The notes beneath the pieces are model-generated. The model saw only the letters and a list, made by a program, of their open reading frames with translations. It searched no databases and had not been told where the DNA came from. 64,000 bases of DNA from Streptomyces chartreusis (GTDB taxonomy: Bacteria > Actinomycetota > Actinomycetes > Streptomycetales > Streptomycetaceae). Positions 36,157 to 45,094 of the stretch are shown piece by piece (within the stretch, counting starts at the first letter, position 1; each line of letters begins with the position of its first letter). The stretch is from NCBI RefSeq assembly GCF_008704715.1, contig NZ_CP023689.1, positions 3,038,001-3,102,000 on the forward strand. The letters are read 5' to 3'. Made by a program: the position numbers and the translations under genes.

Positions 36157-37167
36157 TCAGCGTCGCTCGGGCTTGGCGCTGCGCGACATCAGCTCCTTGA
36201 GGGCGACGACCGGAGGCTTGCCCTCGTGGACGATGCCGACGACCGTCTCCGTGATCGGCATGTCGACGCCGTGCCGGCGGGCCAGATCCAGCACGGACTC
36301 GCAGGACTTGACGCCCTCGGCGGTCTGCTTGGTGACCGCGATGGTCTCCTGGAGGGTCATGCCCTTGCCGAGGTTGGTGCCGAAGGTGTGGTTGCGCGAC
36401 AACGGCGAGGAGCAGGTCGCCACCAGGTCACCGAGGCCGGCGAGTCCGGAGAAGGTCAGCGGGTCGGCACCCAGCGCGACCCCGAGCCGGGTCGTCTCGG
36501 CGAGGCCGCGGGTGATCAGCGAGCCCTTGGCGTTGTCGCCGAGGCCCATGCCGTCCGCGATGCCGACGGCGAGGCCGATGACGTTCTTCACGGCTCCGCC
36601 CAGTTCGCAACCCACCACGTCCGTATTGGTGTACGGGCGGAAGTACGGCGTGTGGCTGGCGGCCTGGAGGCGTTGGGCGACGGACTCGTCGGTGCAGGCC
36701 ACGACGGCCGCGGCGGGCATGCGGGAGGCGATCTCACGGGCCAGGTTGGGGCCGGTGACCACGGCGATGCGGTCGTGGCCGACCTTGGCGACGTCCTCGA
36801 TGACCTCGCTCATCCGCATGGTGGTGCCGAGTTCGACGCCCTTCATCAGCGACACCAGGACCGTGCCCGGCGCCAGCATCGGCGTCCACTCGGCGAGGTT
36901 GGCGCGCAGGGTCTGCGAGGGGACCGACAGCACCGTGAAGTCCGCGCCGGCCATGGCCTCGGCGGGGTCGGTGGTGGCCCGCATGCCCTGCGGGAGCTCG
37001 ACGCCGGGGAAGTAGTCGGGGTTCGTGCGGGTCGAGTTGATGGCGTCGGCGACCTCGGGGCGGCGGGCCCACAGGGTGACGTCGCAGCCGGCGTCGGCGA
37101 GGACGATGCCGAATGCCGTGCCCCACGAACCGGCACTCAGGACTGCCGCCTTGACGGGCTTGCTCAC
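36157..37167 (-). CDS. gpsA: Glycerol-3-phosphate dehydrogenase [NAD(P)+]
   Basis: 336-residue enzyme producing sn-glycerol 3-phosphate for phospholipids. The Rossmann loop near residue 9 reads VLSAGSWGTAFG; the usual first glycine of GxGxWGTA is serine here. Other motifs are normal: SLMKGVE, TGPNLAREIA, GGAVKNVIGLAVGIADG with the catalytic lysine, and SRNHTFG. The GTG start at 37167 overlaps the plsC stop by four bases (GTGA), so translation is coupled. Confidence 0.94.
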   Translation of the reverse strand: MSKPVKAAVLSAGSWGTAFGIVLADAGCDVTLWARRPEVADAINSTRTNPDYFPGVELPQGMRATTDPAEAMAGADFTVLSVPSQTLRANLAEWTPMLAPGTVLVSLMKGVELGTTMRMSEVIEDVAKVGHDRIAVVTGPNLAREIASRMPAAAVVACTDESVAQRLQAASHTPYFRPYTNTDVVGCELGGAVKNVIGLAVGIADGMGLGDNAKGSLITRGLAETTRLGVALGADPLTFSGLAGLGDLVATCSSPLSRNHTFGTNLGKGMTLQETIAVTKQTAEGVKSCESVLDLARRHGVDMPITETVVGIVHEGKPPVVALKELMSRSAKPERR

Positions 37168-37946
37168 GTGCCCTGCCCCTCTTCCTGCTCGGCCTTCGCC
37201 TGCGAGTTGTTCTGCGCGGCGGTCCTGCGGCGCTGCTCGATGCGCTCCTGGCGCGGGTCGTACGTCGTCTCGGGCGCCTTCTCGCCGCGGATCTCCTCCA
37301 GCTGGCGGGTGATGGCGGCCATGATGACCTCGGTCGCCTCCTTGAGGAGGTCCGGGGTCATCTCCTTGTCGTAGAACTCCGCCAGGTCCACGGGCGGGCC
37401 CGCGAGCACCTGGTGGGTCTTGCGCGGAAGGAGGTTGGGCTTCTTGGCATACGGCGGCAGCAGTTCGTTGGCGCCCCACTGCGCGACCGGGATCACCGGG
37501 CACCTCGTCTGCAGGGCCACGCGCGCGGCGCCGGTCTTGCCGGTCATGGGCCACTGGTCGGGGTCGCGGGTGATGGTGCCCTCCGGATAGAAGGCGACGC
37601 ATTCACCGCGCTCCACGGCGTCGATCGCGGCGCGGAAGGCGCTCAGCGCGTCCGTGGTCTCCCGGTAGACGGGGATCTGCCGGGTGCCGCGCATCGCGGC
37701 GCCGACGAATCCCTTCTTGAAAAGCCCGCTCTTCGCGAGGAATCGCGGAACACGGCCGGTGTTGTACTGAAAGTGCGCGTACGCGAAGGGATCGATGTGC
37801 GAATTGTGGTTCACCGCGGTGATAAATCCACCCTCGGCCGGAATGTGCTCCATTCCACGCCAGTCCCGCTTGATCAGAACCACCAGCGGCGGTTTGCAGA
37901 GCACCGCTGCGAAGCGGTACCAGAAGCCGATTCTGCGGCGGGGCAC
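37164..37946 (-). CDS. plsC: 1-acyl-sn-glycerol-3-phosphate acyltransferase
   Basis: 260-residue membrane-associated acyltransferase. The catalytic motif NHNSHIDPF lies near residues 46-54, and the glycerol-phosphate binding motif AFYPEGTITRDP near residues 118-129. The C-terminal 40 residues are charged and Gln-rich. It is paired with gpsA, so glycerol-3-phosphate synthesis and its acylation are encoded together. GTG start at 37946. Divergent from cofC. Confidence 0.93.
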   Translation of the reverse strand: MPRRRIGFWYRFAAVLCKPPLVVLIKRDWRGMEHIPAEGGFITAVNHNSHIDPFAYAHFQYNTGRVPRFLAKSGLFKKGFVGAAMRGTRQIPVYRETTDALSAFRAAIDAVERGECVAFYPEGTITRDPDQWPMTGKTGAARVALQTRCPVIPVAQWGANELLPPYAKKPNLLPRKTHQVLAGPPVDLAEFYDKEMTPDLLKEATEVIMAAITRQLEEIRGEKAPETTYDPRQERIEQRRRTAAQNNSQAKAEQEEGQGT

Positions 37947-38116
37947 GCGTGCACCTTCCTCTAGGAATCAAAGGACGTCGGGCCTGGGGGCCGCACAAGT
38001 CTCGCCCCAGGCCGCCGGTCTGTCGAGAACACCGTACGCCTCGCGGCCGCGACCGCCAGATGGCGCTGGTGACGGCTGAGTGACAATGACCGCGACTAGA
38101 GAGGGACGGAACGCCA

Positions 38117-38755
38117 GTGCAGTGGACCTTGGTCGTACCCCTGAAGCCCTTGGCCCGGGCGAAGAGCAGGCTTTCGGACACCGCGGCGGACGGATTGCGC
38201 CCGGGCCTGGCCCTCGCCTTCGCGCTGGACACCGTGGCCGCGGCGCTGGCCTGCCCGGCGGTGAAGGATGTGGCCGTCGTCACGGGCGACGCCCTGGCCG
38301 GGCGCGAGCTGGGCGCACTTGGCGCGCACATCGTCGGCGACGAACCCGGCGGCGGTCTGAACGCCGCGCTGGCGCACGCTGCGGGCGTCGTACGCACTTC
38401 CCGCCCCGAAACCCCGGTAGCCGCCCTGAACGCCGATCTTCCGGCACTGCGCCCGCTGGAATTGGCCCGGGTACTGGACGCGGCGGCGGAATTCCCGCGC
38501 GCTTTTCTCCCCGATGCGGCAAAGATCGGTACGACTCTGCTGGCCGCTTCCCCCGGCCATGAATTGCGCTCGGCATTCGGCACGGATTCCCGCGCCCGTC
38601 ATCGCACGTCCGGTGCGGTGGAACTGCTCCTCGACGCGGTGGACTCCGTGCGCCAGGACGTGGACACCGGCGCGGATCTGCGCGCCGCACTGGTCCTGGG
38701 CGTGGGCCCGCGTACAGCGGCGATGGCGGCACGGCTGCTGATCAAGGAACAGTGA
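38117..38755 (+). CDS. cofC: 2-phospho-L-lactate/PEP guanylyltransferase of F420 synthesis
   Basis: 212-residue nucleotidyltransferase of the CofC/FbiD family. The start VPLKPLARAKSRLS (residues 7-20) is the family signature; VTGD near residue 55 and ALNADLPALRPLELARVL near residue 107 bind nucleotide and metal. It activates phosphoenolpyruvate or phospholactate with GTP for the F420 side chain. GTG at 38117. F420 could serve the luciferase-like enzyme elsewhere in this window, but that link is speculation. Confidence 0.92.
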   Translation: MQWTLVVPLKPLARAKSRLSDTAADGLRPGLALAFALDTVAAALACPAVKDVAVVTGDALAGRELGALGAHIVGDEPGGGLNAALAHAAGVVRTSRPETPVAALNADLPALRPLELARVLDAAAEFPRAFLPDAAKIGTTLLAASPGHELRSAFGTDSRARHRTSGAVELLLDAVDSVRQDVDTGADLRAALVLGVGPRTAAMAARLLIKEQ

Positions 38756-38867
38756 CCGCCACGCCCTTGAGGGCGCGGGTCCGGGTCTGAAATGCGGCTC
38801 CGCCGCGCGGGCACGAACGGCCCCCACGGCACCGCCCCGACACACAACCCGTCGTAGGCTGACGACC

Positions 38868-39071
38868 ATGCAGGCCACCTCATACACCTACGACGCCGAA
38901 ACCCGCACCGGCAGCGTCCTGCTGGACGACGGCACCCCGGTCCCCTTCGACGCCCCGGCCTTCGACGCGGGCGGCCTCCGCCTGCTGCGCCCCGGGCAGC
39001 GGGTCCGCATCGAGACGGAGGGCAAGGGCGAGTCCCTGCGCATCACGCTGGTGACGTTGCAGACCTTCTGA
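38868..39071 (+). CDS. Small conserved protein, OB-fold-like
   Basis: 67 residues. A run of beta-type segments ([36 protein letters not shown]) resembles a cold-shock-like barrel but lacks the RNA-binding aromatic motifs. Orthologues sit beside cofC and hup in other Streptomyces as I recall. No function known. ATG at 38868. Confidence 0.65.
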   Translation: MQATSYTYDAETRTGSVLLDDGTPVPFDAPAFDAGGLRLLRPGQRVRIETEGKGESLRITLVTLQTF

Positions 39072-39100
39072 ACCCGGTACAGGGCACCGGAACACGCCGC

Positions 39101-39128
39101 GGGCCGGACTCCGTACGGAGTCCGGCCC
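39101..39128. terminator. Perfect 28-bp palindrome, bidirectional terminator
   Basis: GGGCCGGACTCCGT pairs perfectly with ACGGAGTCCGGCCC. It lies between the convergent small gene and hupS. Followed by no long T-run, as usual in Streptomyces. Confidence 0.8.
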
Positions 39129-39153
39129 GGCGCGTGAGTGCCCCTGTGCGGTC

Positions 39154-39804
39154 CTACCTGCTGCGCGTGGTCCTCTTGGCGGTGGACTTGCGCGCCGTCG
39201 ACTTCTTGGCCGGCGCCTTCTTGGCGGTGGCCTTCTTCGCCGGGGCCTTCTTCGCCGTCGCCTTCTTGGCGGTGGCCTTCTTCGCCGCGGTGGCCTTCTT
39301 GGCGGCGGCCGTGGTCTTCTTGGCCGTCGTCTTCTTCGCGGTCGTCTTCTTGGCGGCAGCCGTCGTCTTCTTGGCCGTCGTCTTCTTCGCGGTCGTCTTC
39401 TTGGCGGTGGCCTTCTTCGCCGCGGTGGTCTTCTTCGCGGCAGCCTTCTTGACCGTCGCCGAGGCACCACCGGTCAGGCTGCCCTTGGGCGCCTTCTTGA
39501 CGGCGACCTCGCCGCCCCGCGGGAGCTTCTTCGAGCCGCTCACCAGGTCCTTGAAGCCCTGACCCGCACGGAAGCGCGGAACGGAGGTCTTCTTGACCCG
39601 AACCCGCTCGCCCGTCTGAGGGTTACGGGCGTACCGGGCGGGACGGTCGACCTTCTCGAACGAACCGAAGCCGGTGACGGAGACCCGCTCACCCGAGACA
39701 ACCGCGCGGACGATCGCGTCCAGTACGTGGTCGACAGCATCGGCGGCCTGCTGGCGGCCGCCCATCTTGTCGGCAATCGCTTCTACGAGCTGCGCCTTGT
39801 TCAC
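39154..39804 (-). CDS. hupS: Histone-like protein HupS (HU with Lys-rich tail)
   Basis: 216-residue nucleoid protein. Residues 1-94 are an HU domain ([36 protein letters not shown]). After a linker the last 100 residues are a basic tail of KKTTAKK/[11 protein letters not shown] repeats like the tail of histone H1. In Streptomyces HupS is the sporulation-associated HU that compacts spore chromosomes. The tail DNA is a tandem repeat of about 15- and 30-base units and may vary in length between strains. GTG start at 39804. The upstream 137 bases are AT-rich and likely contain the promoter. Confidence 0.95.
   Translation of the reverse strand: MNKAQLVEAIADKMGGRQQAADAVDHVLDAIVRAVVSGERVSVTGFGSFEKVDRPARYARNPQTGERVRVKKTSVPRFRAGQGFKDLVSGSKKLPRGGEVAVKKAPKGSLTGGASATVKKAAAKKTTAAKKATAKKTTAKKTTAKKTTAAAKKTTAKKTTAKKTTAAAKKATAAKKATAKKATAKKAPAKKATAKKAPAKKSTARKSTAKRTTRSR
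39175..39455. repeat. Tandem repeats encoding the HupS tail
   Basis: Units such as CTTCTTGGCGGTGG and CTTCTTCGCGGTCG recur about every 15 bases, with longer 60-base near copies at 39305-39360 and 39350-39405. Confidence 0.7.
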
Positions 39805-39941
39805 GTCTTCCCCTTCGGAGACATCGCCAGAACGAAAGTGTTCAAGCTTTTTCGCACGTTAGGCAGATATATACCGCAAATCAAACACGAAACGGGCTAA
39901 TCACCCTTGTGCCGCAACAGACTCGACTGTCTCGAAGGTGT

Positions 39942-40172
39942 TCAGCGTTCCTCTTCGGGGAATCGCCCCGCGTCGAGATCCGCCATGAACCGCTCCAGAC
40001 GCCTTGTCGCTTCGGCGACGTCGTGCTTGGCCGCGGCCGTAATGACCAGCAGCTTCCGGGTCAGCGCCATCCGTACGCCCTCCGGGACTTGCAGTGCACG
40101 CACTCTTGTGTGCGCTTCCTTGAGTTGGTCCGCGACTGCCGCATAGAGCTCGAGTTGGCCGTCGTGTTCCAT
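39942..40172 (-). CDS. Small conserved helical protein
   Basis: 76-residue, mostly helical charged protein (QLELYAAVADQLKEAHTRVR, AEATRRLERFMADLDAGRF). The ATG at 40172 has no clear ribosome binding site; longer frames upstream lack coding quality. No domain recognised. It sits alone between hupS and the leuD terminator. Confidence 0.6.
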   Translation of the reverse strand: MEHDGQLELYAAVADQLKEAHTRVRALQVPEGVRMALTRKLLVITAAAKHDVAEATRRLERFMADLDAGRFPEEER

Positions 40173-40357
40173 GCACAGATTGTGCCATCTGGGGCGAGTT
40201 GTCGCCTGCCAGGGGTGCAACTCCGGCCTCAAATGGCCTTCCGGGCACTTGCGGAAGTCACCGTCGCACCACTCGCGTACCCCCACAACACCCGCCCTAA
40301 CGTGGGAAGTTGAGCGGGGCACGTATCTGCCGCAGGACCGTTCGGGTGCAGACATGC

Positions 40358-40392
40358 CAGTACCCCCGATCGGGCTGATCGGGGGTACTGGG
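40358..40392 (-). terminator. Terminator after leuD
   Basis: A 15-bp perfect stem, CCAGTACCCCCGATC with GATCGGGGGTACTGG, loop GGGCT. It lies downstream of leuD on the minus strand. Confidence 0.85.
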
Positions 40393-40437
40393 AGGGTGTT
40401 GCGGTGTCCGAAAGTCGCCTTGCGGGCGGCTCTCGGC

Positions 40438-41031
40438 TCAGCCCTGGAGCGTCCGCGGCTTGAACGACGGCCGCTTCGCCTCGTAGGCGGCGATGTCGCC
40501 CTCGTTCTGGAGGGTGATCGAGATGTCGTCGAGGCCGTTCAGCAGCCGCCAGCGGGAGTTCTCGTCCAGCTCGAAGGGGGCGGTGATGCCCTCGGCGCGC
40601 ACCTCACGGGCCTCCAGGTCGACCGTGACCTCGGCCTGCGGGTCCTTCTCGGTGAGCTCCCACAGCGCGTCCACGATCTTCTGCTCCAGAACCACCGTGA
40701 GCAGGCCGTTCTTGAGCGAGTTGCCGCGGAAGATGTCGGCGAAGCGCGAGGAGATGACGGTCTTGAAGCCGTAGTTCTGCAGCGCCCACACGGCGTGCTC
40801 ACGGGAGGAGCCGGTGCCGAAGTCGGGGCCGGCGACCAGCACCGTGGCGCCCTCGCGCTCGGGCCGGTTGAGCACGAACTCCGGGTCCTTGCGCCAGGCC
40901 TCGAACAGCCCGTCCTCGAAACCGTCCCGGGTCACCTTCTTGAGCCAGTGAGCAGGGATGATCTGGTCGGTGTCGACGTTGGAGCGGCGCAGCGGAACGG
41001 CCCGGCCGGTGTGCTTGGTGAATGCTTCCAT
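40438..41031 (-). CDS. leuD: 3-isopropylmalate dehydratase small subunit
   Basis: 197 residues. With LeuC it isomerises 2- to 3-isopropylmalate in leucine synthesis. Motifs are [15 protein letters not shown] near residues 19-33 and [20 protein letters not shown] near residues 69-88. ATG at 41031, six bases after the leuC stop, so the two are one operon. Confidence 0.96.
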   Translation of the reverse strand: MEAFTKHTGRAVPLRRSNVDTDQIIPAHWLKKVTRDGFEDGLFEAWRKDPEFVLNRPEREGATVLVAGPDFGTGSSREHAVWALQNYGFKTVISSRFADIFRGNSLKNGLLTVVLEQKIVDALWELTEKDPQAEVTVDLEAREVRAEGITAPFELDENSRWRLLNGLDDISITLQNEGDIAAYEAKRPSFKPRTLQG

Positions 41032-41037
41032 GACTTC

Positions 41038-42468
41038 TCAGACTCCAGCGGGCGTACGGGTCTCGGCGTCGGACAGGTCGGCCGGGGAGGCCAGGTGGCC
41101 CAGGACCGCGGTGGCCGCCGCGACCTGCGGCGACACCAGATGCGTACGGCCGCCCTTGCCCTGCCGTCCCTCGAAGTTGCGGTTGGAGGTGGACGCGGAG
41201 CGCTCACCCGGGGCCAGCTGGTCCGGGTTCATGCCCAGGCACATCGAGCAGCCCGCGTGCCGCCACTCGGCGCCGGCCTCCTTGAAGACGACGTCCAGGC
41301 CCTCGGAGACGGCCTGGAGACCGACCCGCGCGGAGCCGGGCACGACCAGCATCCGTACGCCGTCGGCGACTTTGCGGCCCTGCACGAGCTCGGCGGCGGC
41401 GCGCAGGTCCTCGATACGGCCGTTGGTGCAGGAGCCTACGAAGACGGTGTCCACCTTGATGGAACGCAGCGGCTGACCGGCCTCCAACCCCATGTACTCC
41501 AGGGCCTTTTCGGCGGCGAGGCGCTCCGAAGCGTCTTCGTACGAAGCAGGATCGGGGACGGACGCCGAAAGCGGCGCGCCCTGGCCCGGGTTGGTGCCCC
41601 AGGTGACGAACGGCGACAGCTCGGCGGCCTCGATGACGACCTCGGCGTCGAACTCGGCGTCCGCGTCCGTCTTCAGCGTCTTCCAGTACGCGACGGCGGC
41701 GTCCCAGTCCTCGCCCTTGGGCGCGTGCGGGCGGCCCTCGAGGTAGTCGAAGGTGGTCTGGTCCGGGGCGATCATGCCCGCGCGGGCGCCGGCCTCGATC
41801 GACATGTTGCAGATGGTCATCCGGGCCTCCATCGAGAGCTTCTCGATGGCGGAGCCGCGGTATTCCAGGACGTAGCCCTGGCCGCCGCCCGTGCCGATCC
41901 GGGCGATGATCGCCAGGATCAGGTCCTTGGCGGTCACGCCGTCGGGCAGCTCGCCGTTGACCGTGATGGCCATGGTCTTCGGGCGGGCCATGGGCAGCGT
42001 CTGGGTGGCCAGCACGTGCTCCACCTGGGAGGTGCCGATGCCGAACGCCAGACCGCCGAAGGCGCCGTGGGTGGAGGTGTGGGAGTCACCGCAGACGACG
42101 GTCATGCCCGGCTGGGTCAGGCCCAGCTGCGGGCCGACGACGTGCACGACACCCTGCTCGACGTCGCCCAGCGGGTGCAGGCGCACGCCGAACTCGGCGG
42201 CGTTCTTGCGCAGCGTCTCCAGCTGCACCCGGGAGACCGGGTCCGCGATGGGCTTGTCGATGTCGAGGGTCGGGGTGTTGTGGTCCTCGGTGGCGATGGT
42301 CAGGTCGAGCCGGCGCACCGGGCGACCGCTCTTGCGGAGGCCGTCGAAGGCCTGCGGGCTGGTCACCTCGTGCAGCAGGTGCAGATCGATGAAGAGGAGG
42401 TCGGGCTCGCCCTCGGCGCGCCGGACGACATGGTCGTCCCAGACCTTCTCCGCGAGTGTCCTACCCAT
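41038..42468 (-). CDS. leuC: 3-isopropylmalate dehydratase large subunit
   Basis: 476-residue aconitase-family subunit carrying the 4Fe-4S cluster. It starts [15 protein letters not shown]. Cluster cysteines are in [13 protein letters not shown] and [13 protein letters not shown] (C-x2-C). [12 protein letters not shown] is the substrate loop. ATG at 42468 follows GGAGGG by 6 bases. Divergent from the IclR-type regulator ndgR with a 201-base gap; AreB/NdgR proteins are known to control leuCD in Streptomyces. Confidence 0.96.
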   Translation of the reverse strand: MGRTLAEKVWDDHVVRRAEGEPDLLFIDLHLLHEVTSPQAFDGLRKSGRPVRRLDLTIATEDHNTPTLDIDKPIADPVSRVQLETLRKNAAEFGVRLHPLGDVEQGVVHVVGPQLGLTQPGMTVVCGDSHTSTHGAFGGLAFGIGTSQVEHVLATQTLPMARPKTMAITVNGELPDGVTAKDLILAIIARIGTGGGQGYVLEYRGSAIEKLSMEARMTICNMSIEAGARAGMIAPDQTTFDYLEGRPHAPKGEDWDAAVAYWKTLKTDADAEFDAEVVIEAAELSPFVTWGTNPGQGAPLSASVPDPASYEDASERLAAEKALEYMGLEAGQPLRSIKVDTVFVGSCTNGRIEDLRAAAELVQGRKVADGVRMLVVPGSARVGLQAVSEGLDVVFKEAGAEWRHAGCSMCLGMNPDQLAPGERSASTSNRNFEGRQGKGGRTHLVSPQVAAATAVLGHLASPADLSDAETRTPAGV

Positions 42469-42636
42469 CGCTTTCCCTCCGGCCGGCATACGGTCCACCG
42501 GCCCAACTAGAGATCTTGAGAAGGCGACCGGCGCCCGCGCCCCTGCTTCCGGGCGTCCGCCGCCAGGCCCGTTCGGTTCACGGGCCGCTCTGCCTTCGTT
42601 CTTCCAGAGTGGCGTGTTCCACGGAAAATTGAACTT

Positions 42637-42657
42637 GCGTTTCACAGAGTGAGACGC
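42637..42657. promoter_or_regulatory. Inverted repeat in the leuC/ndgR gap
   Basis: GCGTTTCAC-aga-GTGAGACGC, 9-bp arms with one mismatch, ending 12 bases before the ndgR ATG. A candidate NdgR operator for autoregulation and for leuCD. Confidence 0.5.
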
Positions 42658-42669
42658 GAGTATCGTTGC

Positions 42670-43386
42670 ATGGACAACAGTAGCGGCGTCGGCGTTCTGG
42701 ACAAGGCAGCCCTTGTCCTGAGCGCCCTGGAGTCCGGTCCGGCCACCCTCGCAGGGCTCGTCTCGGCCACCGGACTGGCACGACCCACGGCCCATCGACT
42801 GGCCGTGGCTCTGGAACACCACCGCATGGTGGCGCGTGACATGCAGGGCCGTTTCATTCTCGGCCCTCGCCTGGCAGAACTGGCCGCGGCCGCGGGAGAG
42901 GACCGTCTCCTCGCCACCGCGGGACCGGTGCTCACCCACCTCCGTGACATCACGGGCGAGAGCGCGCAGCTCTACCGCCGCCAGGGCGACATGCGTATCT
43001 GCGTCGCCGCGGCGGAACGCCTGTCCGGCCTTCGGGACACAGTCCCGGTCGGCTCGACGCTCACGATGAAGGCCGGTTCGTCGGCGCAGATCCTCATGGC
43101 CTGGGAGGAGCCGGAGCGTCTGCACCGCGGCCTCCAGGGCGCCCGCTTCACGGCCACCGCGCTCTCCGGCGTACGGCGCCGGGGCTGGGCCCAGTCGATC
43201 GGCGAGCGCGAGCCGGGCGTCGCGTCCGTCTCCGCGCCGGTGCGCGGGCCGTCGAACCGCGTGGTCGCCGCCGTCTCGGTCTCCGGCCCCATCGAGCGCC
43301 TCACCCGCCACCCCGGCCGCATGCACGCCCAAGCGGTGATCGACGCGGCCTCCCGCCTCTCCGAGGCCCTGCGCCGCACGGGCTGA
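42670..43386 (+). CDS. ndgR: IclR-family regulator NdgR/AreB
   Basis: 238-residue IclR-type regulator. The winged helix is at residues 8-65 ([39 protein letters not shown]). The effector domain follows, with [17 protein letters not shown] and [20 protein letters not shown]. The ATG at 42670 gives the known length; an upstream in-frame start would place the operator inside the gene. NdgR/AreB controls leucine genes and nitrogen- or antibiotic-related metabolism in Streptomyces. Divergent from leuCD. Confidence 0.93.
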   Translation: MDNSSGVGVLDKAALVLSALESGPATLAGLVSATGLARPTAHRLAVALEHHRMVARDMQGRFILGPRLAELAAAAGEDRLLATAGPVLTHLRDITGESAQLYRRQGDMRICVAAAERLSGLRDTVPVGSTLTMKAGSSAQILMAWEEPERLHRGLQGARFTATALSGVRRRGWAQSIGEREPGVASVSAPVRGPSNRVVAAVSVSGPIERLTRHPGRMHAQAVIDAASRLSEALRRTG

Positions 43387-43462
43387 GGGCATCACCGTAC
43401 GTCGGGACAGGGCAGCCTCAACGCCGCGGCGGCCCTTCTCCGACGGTCAGGTGACGCACCTC

Positions 43463-43490
43463 AGGGGCGCGGGGAACTGCGCGACCAGCC
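43463..43490 (-). repeat. 28-bp dispersed repeat, copy 2 (inverted)
   Basis: Reverse complement of copy 1 (22735-22762), identical over 28 bases. With copy 3 it forms an inverted pair 81 bases apart. Confidence 0.85.
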
Positions 43491-43571
43491 ACATACGGCC
43501 CGCACCCACCCCGCATCCGAAGCCCCGATGGCGCAGAACCCGCCACCACCGGCCGTCCGCGACACCGTCGC

Positions 43572-43599
43572 GGCTGGTCGCGCAGTTCCCCGCGCCCCT
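43572..43599 (+). repeat. 28-bp dispersed repeat, copy 3
   Basis: Identical to copy 1. Its last two bases reach the stop of the DUF4188 gene (43598). The block 43387-43597 has no gene other than this inverted pair. Confidence 0.85.
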
Positions 43600-44119
43600 A
43601 GGACGTCGCAGTCCCGGACCTGTGCGCGAACCGGTCCTTCGCATACCGGCCCCGCCGCTCCACCGGCACCTGCCCGTGCGCCGCCGCCAACCCGAACGCC
43701 GGCATGTCCGCGTAGATCGACTCGTACGCCCCCTCGGGCACCACGTACGCCTCGTGCCAGATGCCCACGTGCCCGCGCGCCTTCCCGGCCCGCTCCTTGC
43801 GGTTGATGATCCCCCACACCTTGTGATGGAACATGTCCGGCGCCGCGGCGTACGCGTACAGCTTCTCCTTGGACTCCCAGTACTGGACGATGTAGTACGT
43901 CCGCGGCGAGGCCGTGAGCAGCACGCGCCCCAGCAGCCCCCGGTCGCTGTCCCGCGCAAGCTCCCCCAGCATGCGGAACATCGACAGCATGACCGGCAGC
44001 CACTGGTGCACCGCCCAGAAGTGGTTGATCCGCATCCCGATCAGCAGCACCACCACATCGCCCTCGGCATCCGCGGTCGTACGACCCAGCACCGGCTTCG
44101 CGAACACGGCGTCCCCCAT
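43598..44119 (-). CDS. DUF4188 protein, possible monooxygenase-fold
   Basis: 173 residues. VVLLIGMRINHFWAVHQWLP near residues 24-43 and TYYIVQYWESKEKLYAYAAA near residues 75-94 are typical of DUF4188, related to dimeric alpha-beta barrel (antibiotic-monooxygenase-like) proteins. ATG at 44119 with GAGGGAG 3-9 bases upstream. Divergent from a MerR regulator and probably under its control. Substrate unknown. Confidence 0.75.
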   Translation of the reverse strand: MGDAVFAKPVLGRTTADAEGDVVVLLIGMRINHFWAVHQWLPVMLSMFRMLGELARDSDRGLLGRVLLTASPRTYYIVQYWESKEKLYAYAAAPDMFHHKVWGIINRKERAGKARGHVGIWHEAYVVPEGAYESIYADMPAFGLAAAHGQVPVERRGRYAKDRFAHRSGTATS

Positions 44120-44131
44120 GACTCCCTCGTC

Positions 44132-44175
44132 GGATAGCGGCACTATCCTTCTGCGCGATGTTTGGATAGTGGCAC
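44132..44175. promoter_or_regulatory. MerR operator candidates
   Basis: GGATAG-cggca-CTATCC (44132-44148) is a perfect inverted repeat. The 12-mer GGATAGYGGCAC occurs twice in direct orientation at 44132-44143 and 44164-44175, 32 bases apart. Both lie in the 78-base gap between the divergent genes. Confidence 0.6.
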
Positions 44176-44197
44176 TTCCCAATGAGAGGCGCAAGAC

Positions 44198-44851
44198 ATG
44201 CGGCTGGCCGAGCTCAGCGAGCGCAGCGGGGTGCCCATCGCGACGATCAAGTACTACCTCCGTGAAGGCCTGTTGGCGCCGGGCCGGCAGATCAACGCCC
44301 GCACCGCCGAGTACGACGAGGAGCATCTGCGCCGGCTGCGCCTGGTGCGCGCGATGATCCAGGTCGGCCGGGTGCCGGTGGCGACGGTCCGCGAGGTGCT
44401 CGGCCATGTCGACGACGACGCCCTCCCCCGCACGATCCGTATGGGCGCGGCCCTGTGGGCCCTGCCGCAGGTGCCCGAGCCGGACGAGGAGGACGAGCAC
44501 GTCCGGTCCGCGCACGAGGTGGCCGATCAACTGCTGGAGTCCCTGGGCTGGTCGAACGCCCAGGCCCTGGTCACCATCTCGCCCTCCTACCGTTCACTGG
44601 TGGTCGCGATGGCCGCGCTCAGACGGCTCGGCTATGACTGGGACCCGCAACTGCTGCTGGCGTACGCGAGGTTGATGCACGGAGCGGCCGCCCTCGACCT
44701 GGACTTCGTGGAGACCCACGGCTCGGAGGCGGAGAAGGTCGAGGCGGCGGTCCTGGGGGCGGTCCTGGTCGAGCCGATGCTCCAGGCCCTGCACCGGCTC
44801 GCCCAGGAGGAGGAGTCCGCGCGGCGGTACGGCTTCGGCGAGCAGGAGTGA
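44198..44851 (+). CDS. MerR-family transcriptional regulator
   Basis: 217 residues. The N-terminal MerR domain is clear: MRLAELSERSGVPIATIKYY, REGLLAPGRQINARTAEYDE and RLRLVRAMIQVGRVPVATVR. The C-terminal effector part (residues 80-217) is helical, lacks a metal-binding cysteine set and resembles no known ligand domain. Divergent from the DUF4188 gene with repeats between them. Confidence 0.88.
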   Translation: MRLAELSERSGVPIATIKYYLREGLLAPGRQINARTAEYDEEHLRRLRLVRAMIQVGRVPVATVREVLGHVDDDALPRTIRMGAALWALPQVPEPDEEDEHVRSAHEVADQLLESLGWSNAQALVTISPSYRSLVVAMAALRRLGYDWDPQLLLAYARLMHGAAALDLDFVETHGSEAEKVEAAVLGAVLVEPMLQALHRLAQEEESARRYGFGEQE

Positions 44852-44863
44852 CGCAGGCACGAC

Positions 44864-44893
44864 GAAGGCCCCCCACCGAAGTGGAGGGCCTTC
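44864..44893. terminator. Terminator between merR gene and tRNA cluster
   Basis: GAAGGCCCCCCAC pairs with GTGGAGGGCCTTC (one mismatch), loop CGAA. It serves the regulator gene on the plus strand and the tRNA cluster on the minus strand. Confidence 0.75.
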
Positions 44894-44901
44894 ACTGTGT
44901 G

Positions 44902-44974
44902 TACCCCCGACCGGATTCGAACCGGCGCTACCGCCTTGAGAGGGCGGCGTGCTAGGCCGCTACACAACGGGGGC
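44902..44974 (-). tRNA. tRNA-Glu (CTC)
   Basis: 73 bases, full cloverleaf. Acceptor GCCCCCG/CGGGGGT, anticodon loop CTCTCAA (anticodon CTC), T-arm CCGG-TTCGAAT-CCGG. CCA is not encoded. Identical in mature sequence to the copy at 45095. Confidence 0.95.
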
Positions 44975-45002
44975 GTGGATCTTACGTTTCCGCAGATCCG
45001 AG

Positions 45003-45074
45003 CTGGTCTACCTGGACTCGAACCAAGAATGACGGTACCAGAAACCGTAGTGTTGCCAATTACACCATAGACCA
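45003..45074 (-). tRNA. tRNA-Gln (CTG)
   Basis: 72 bases. Acceptor TGGTCTA/TAGACCA, anticodon stem CGGT/ACCG with loop TTCTGGT (anticodon CTG). CCA is not encoded. Confidence 0.93.
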
Positions 45075-45094
45075 ATGTGGTTTAAACCAGTTCG

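Noticed and set aside
39175..39455. CRISPR-like regular repeats
   Set aside because: The repeats are in frame and encode the HupS Lys-rich tail; there are no spacers.
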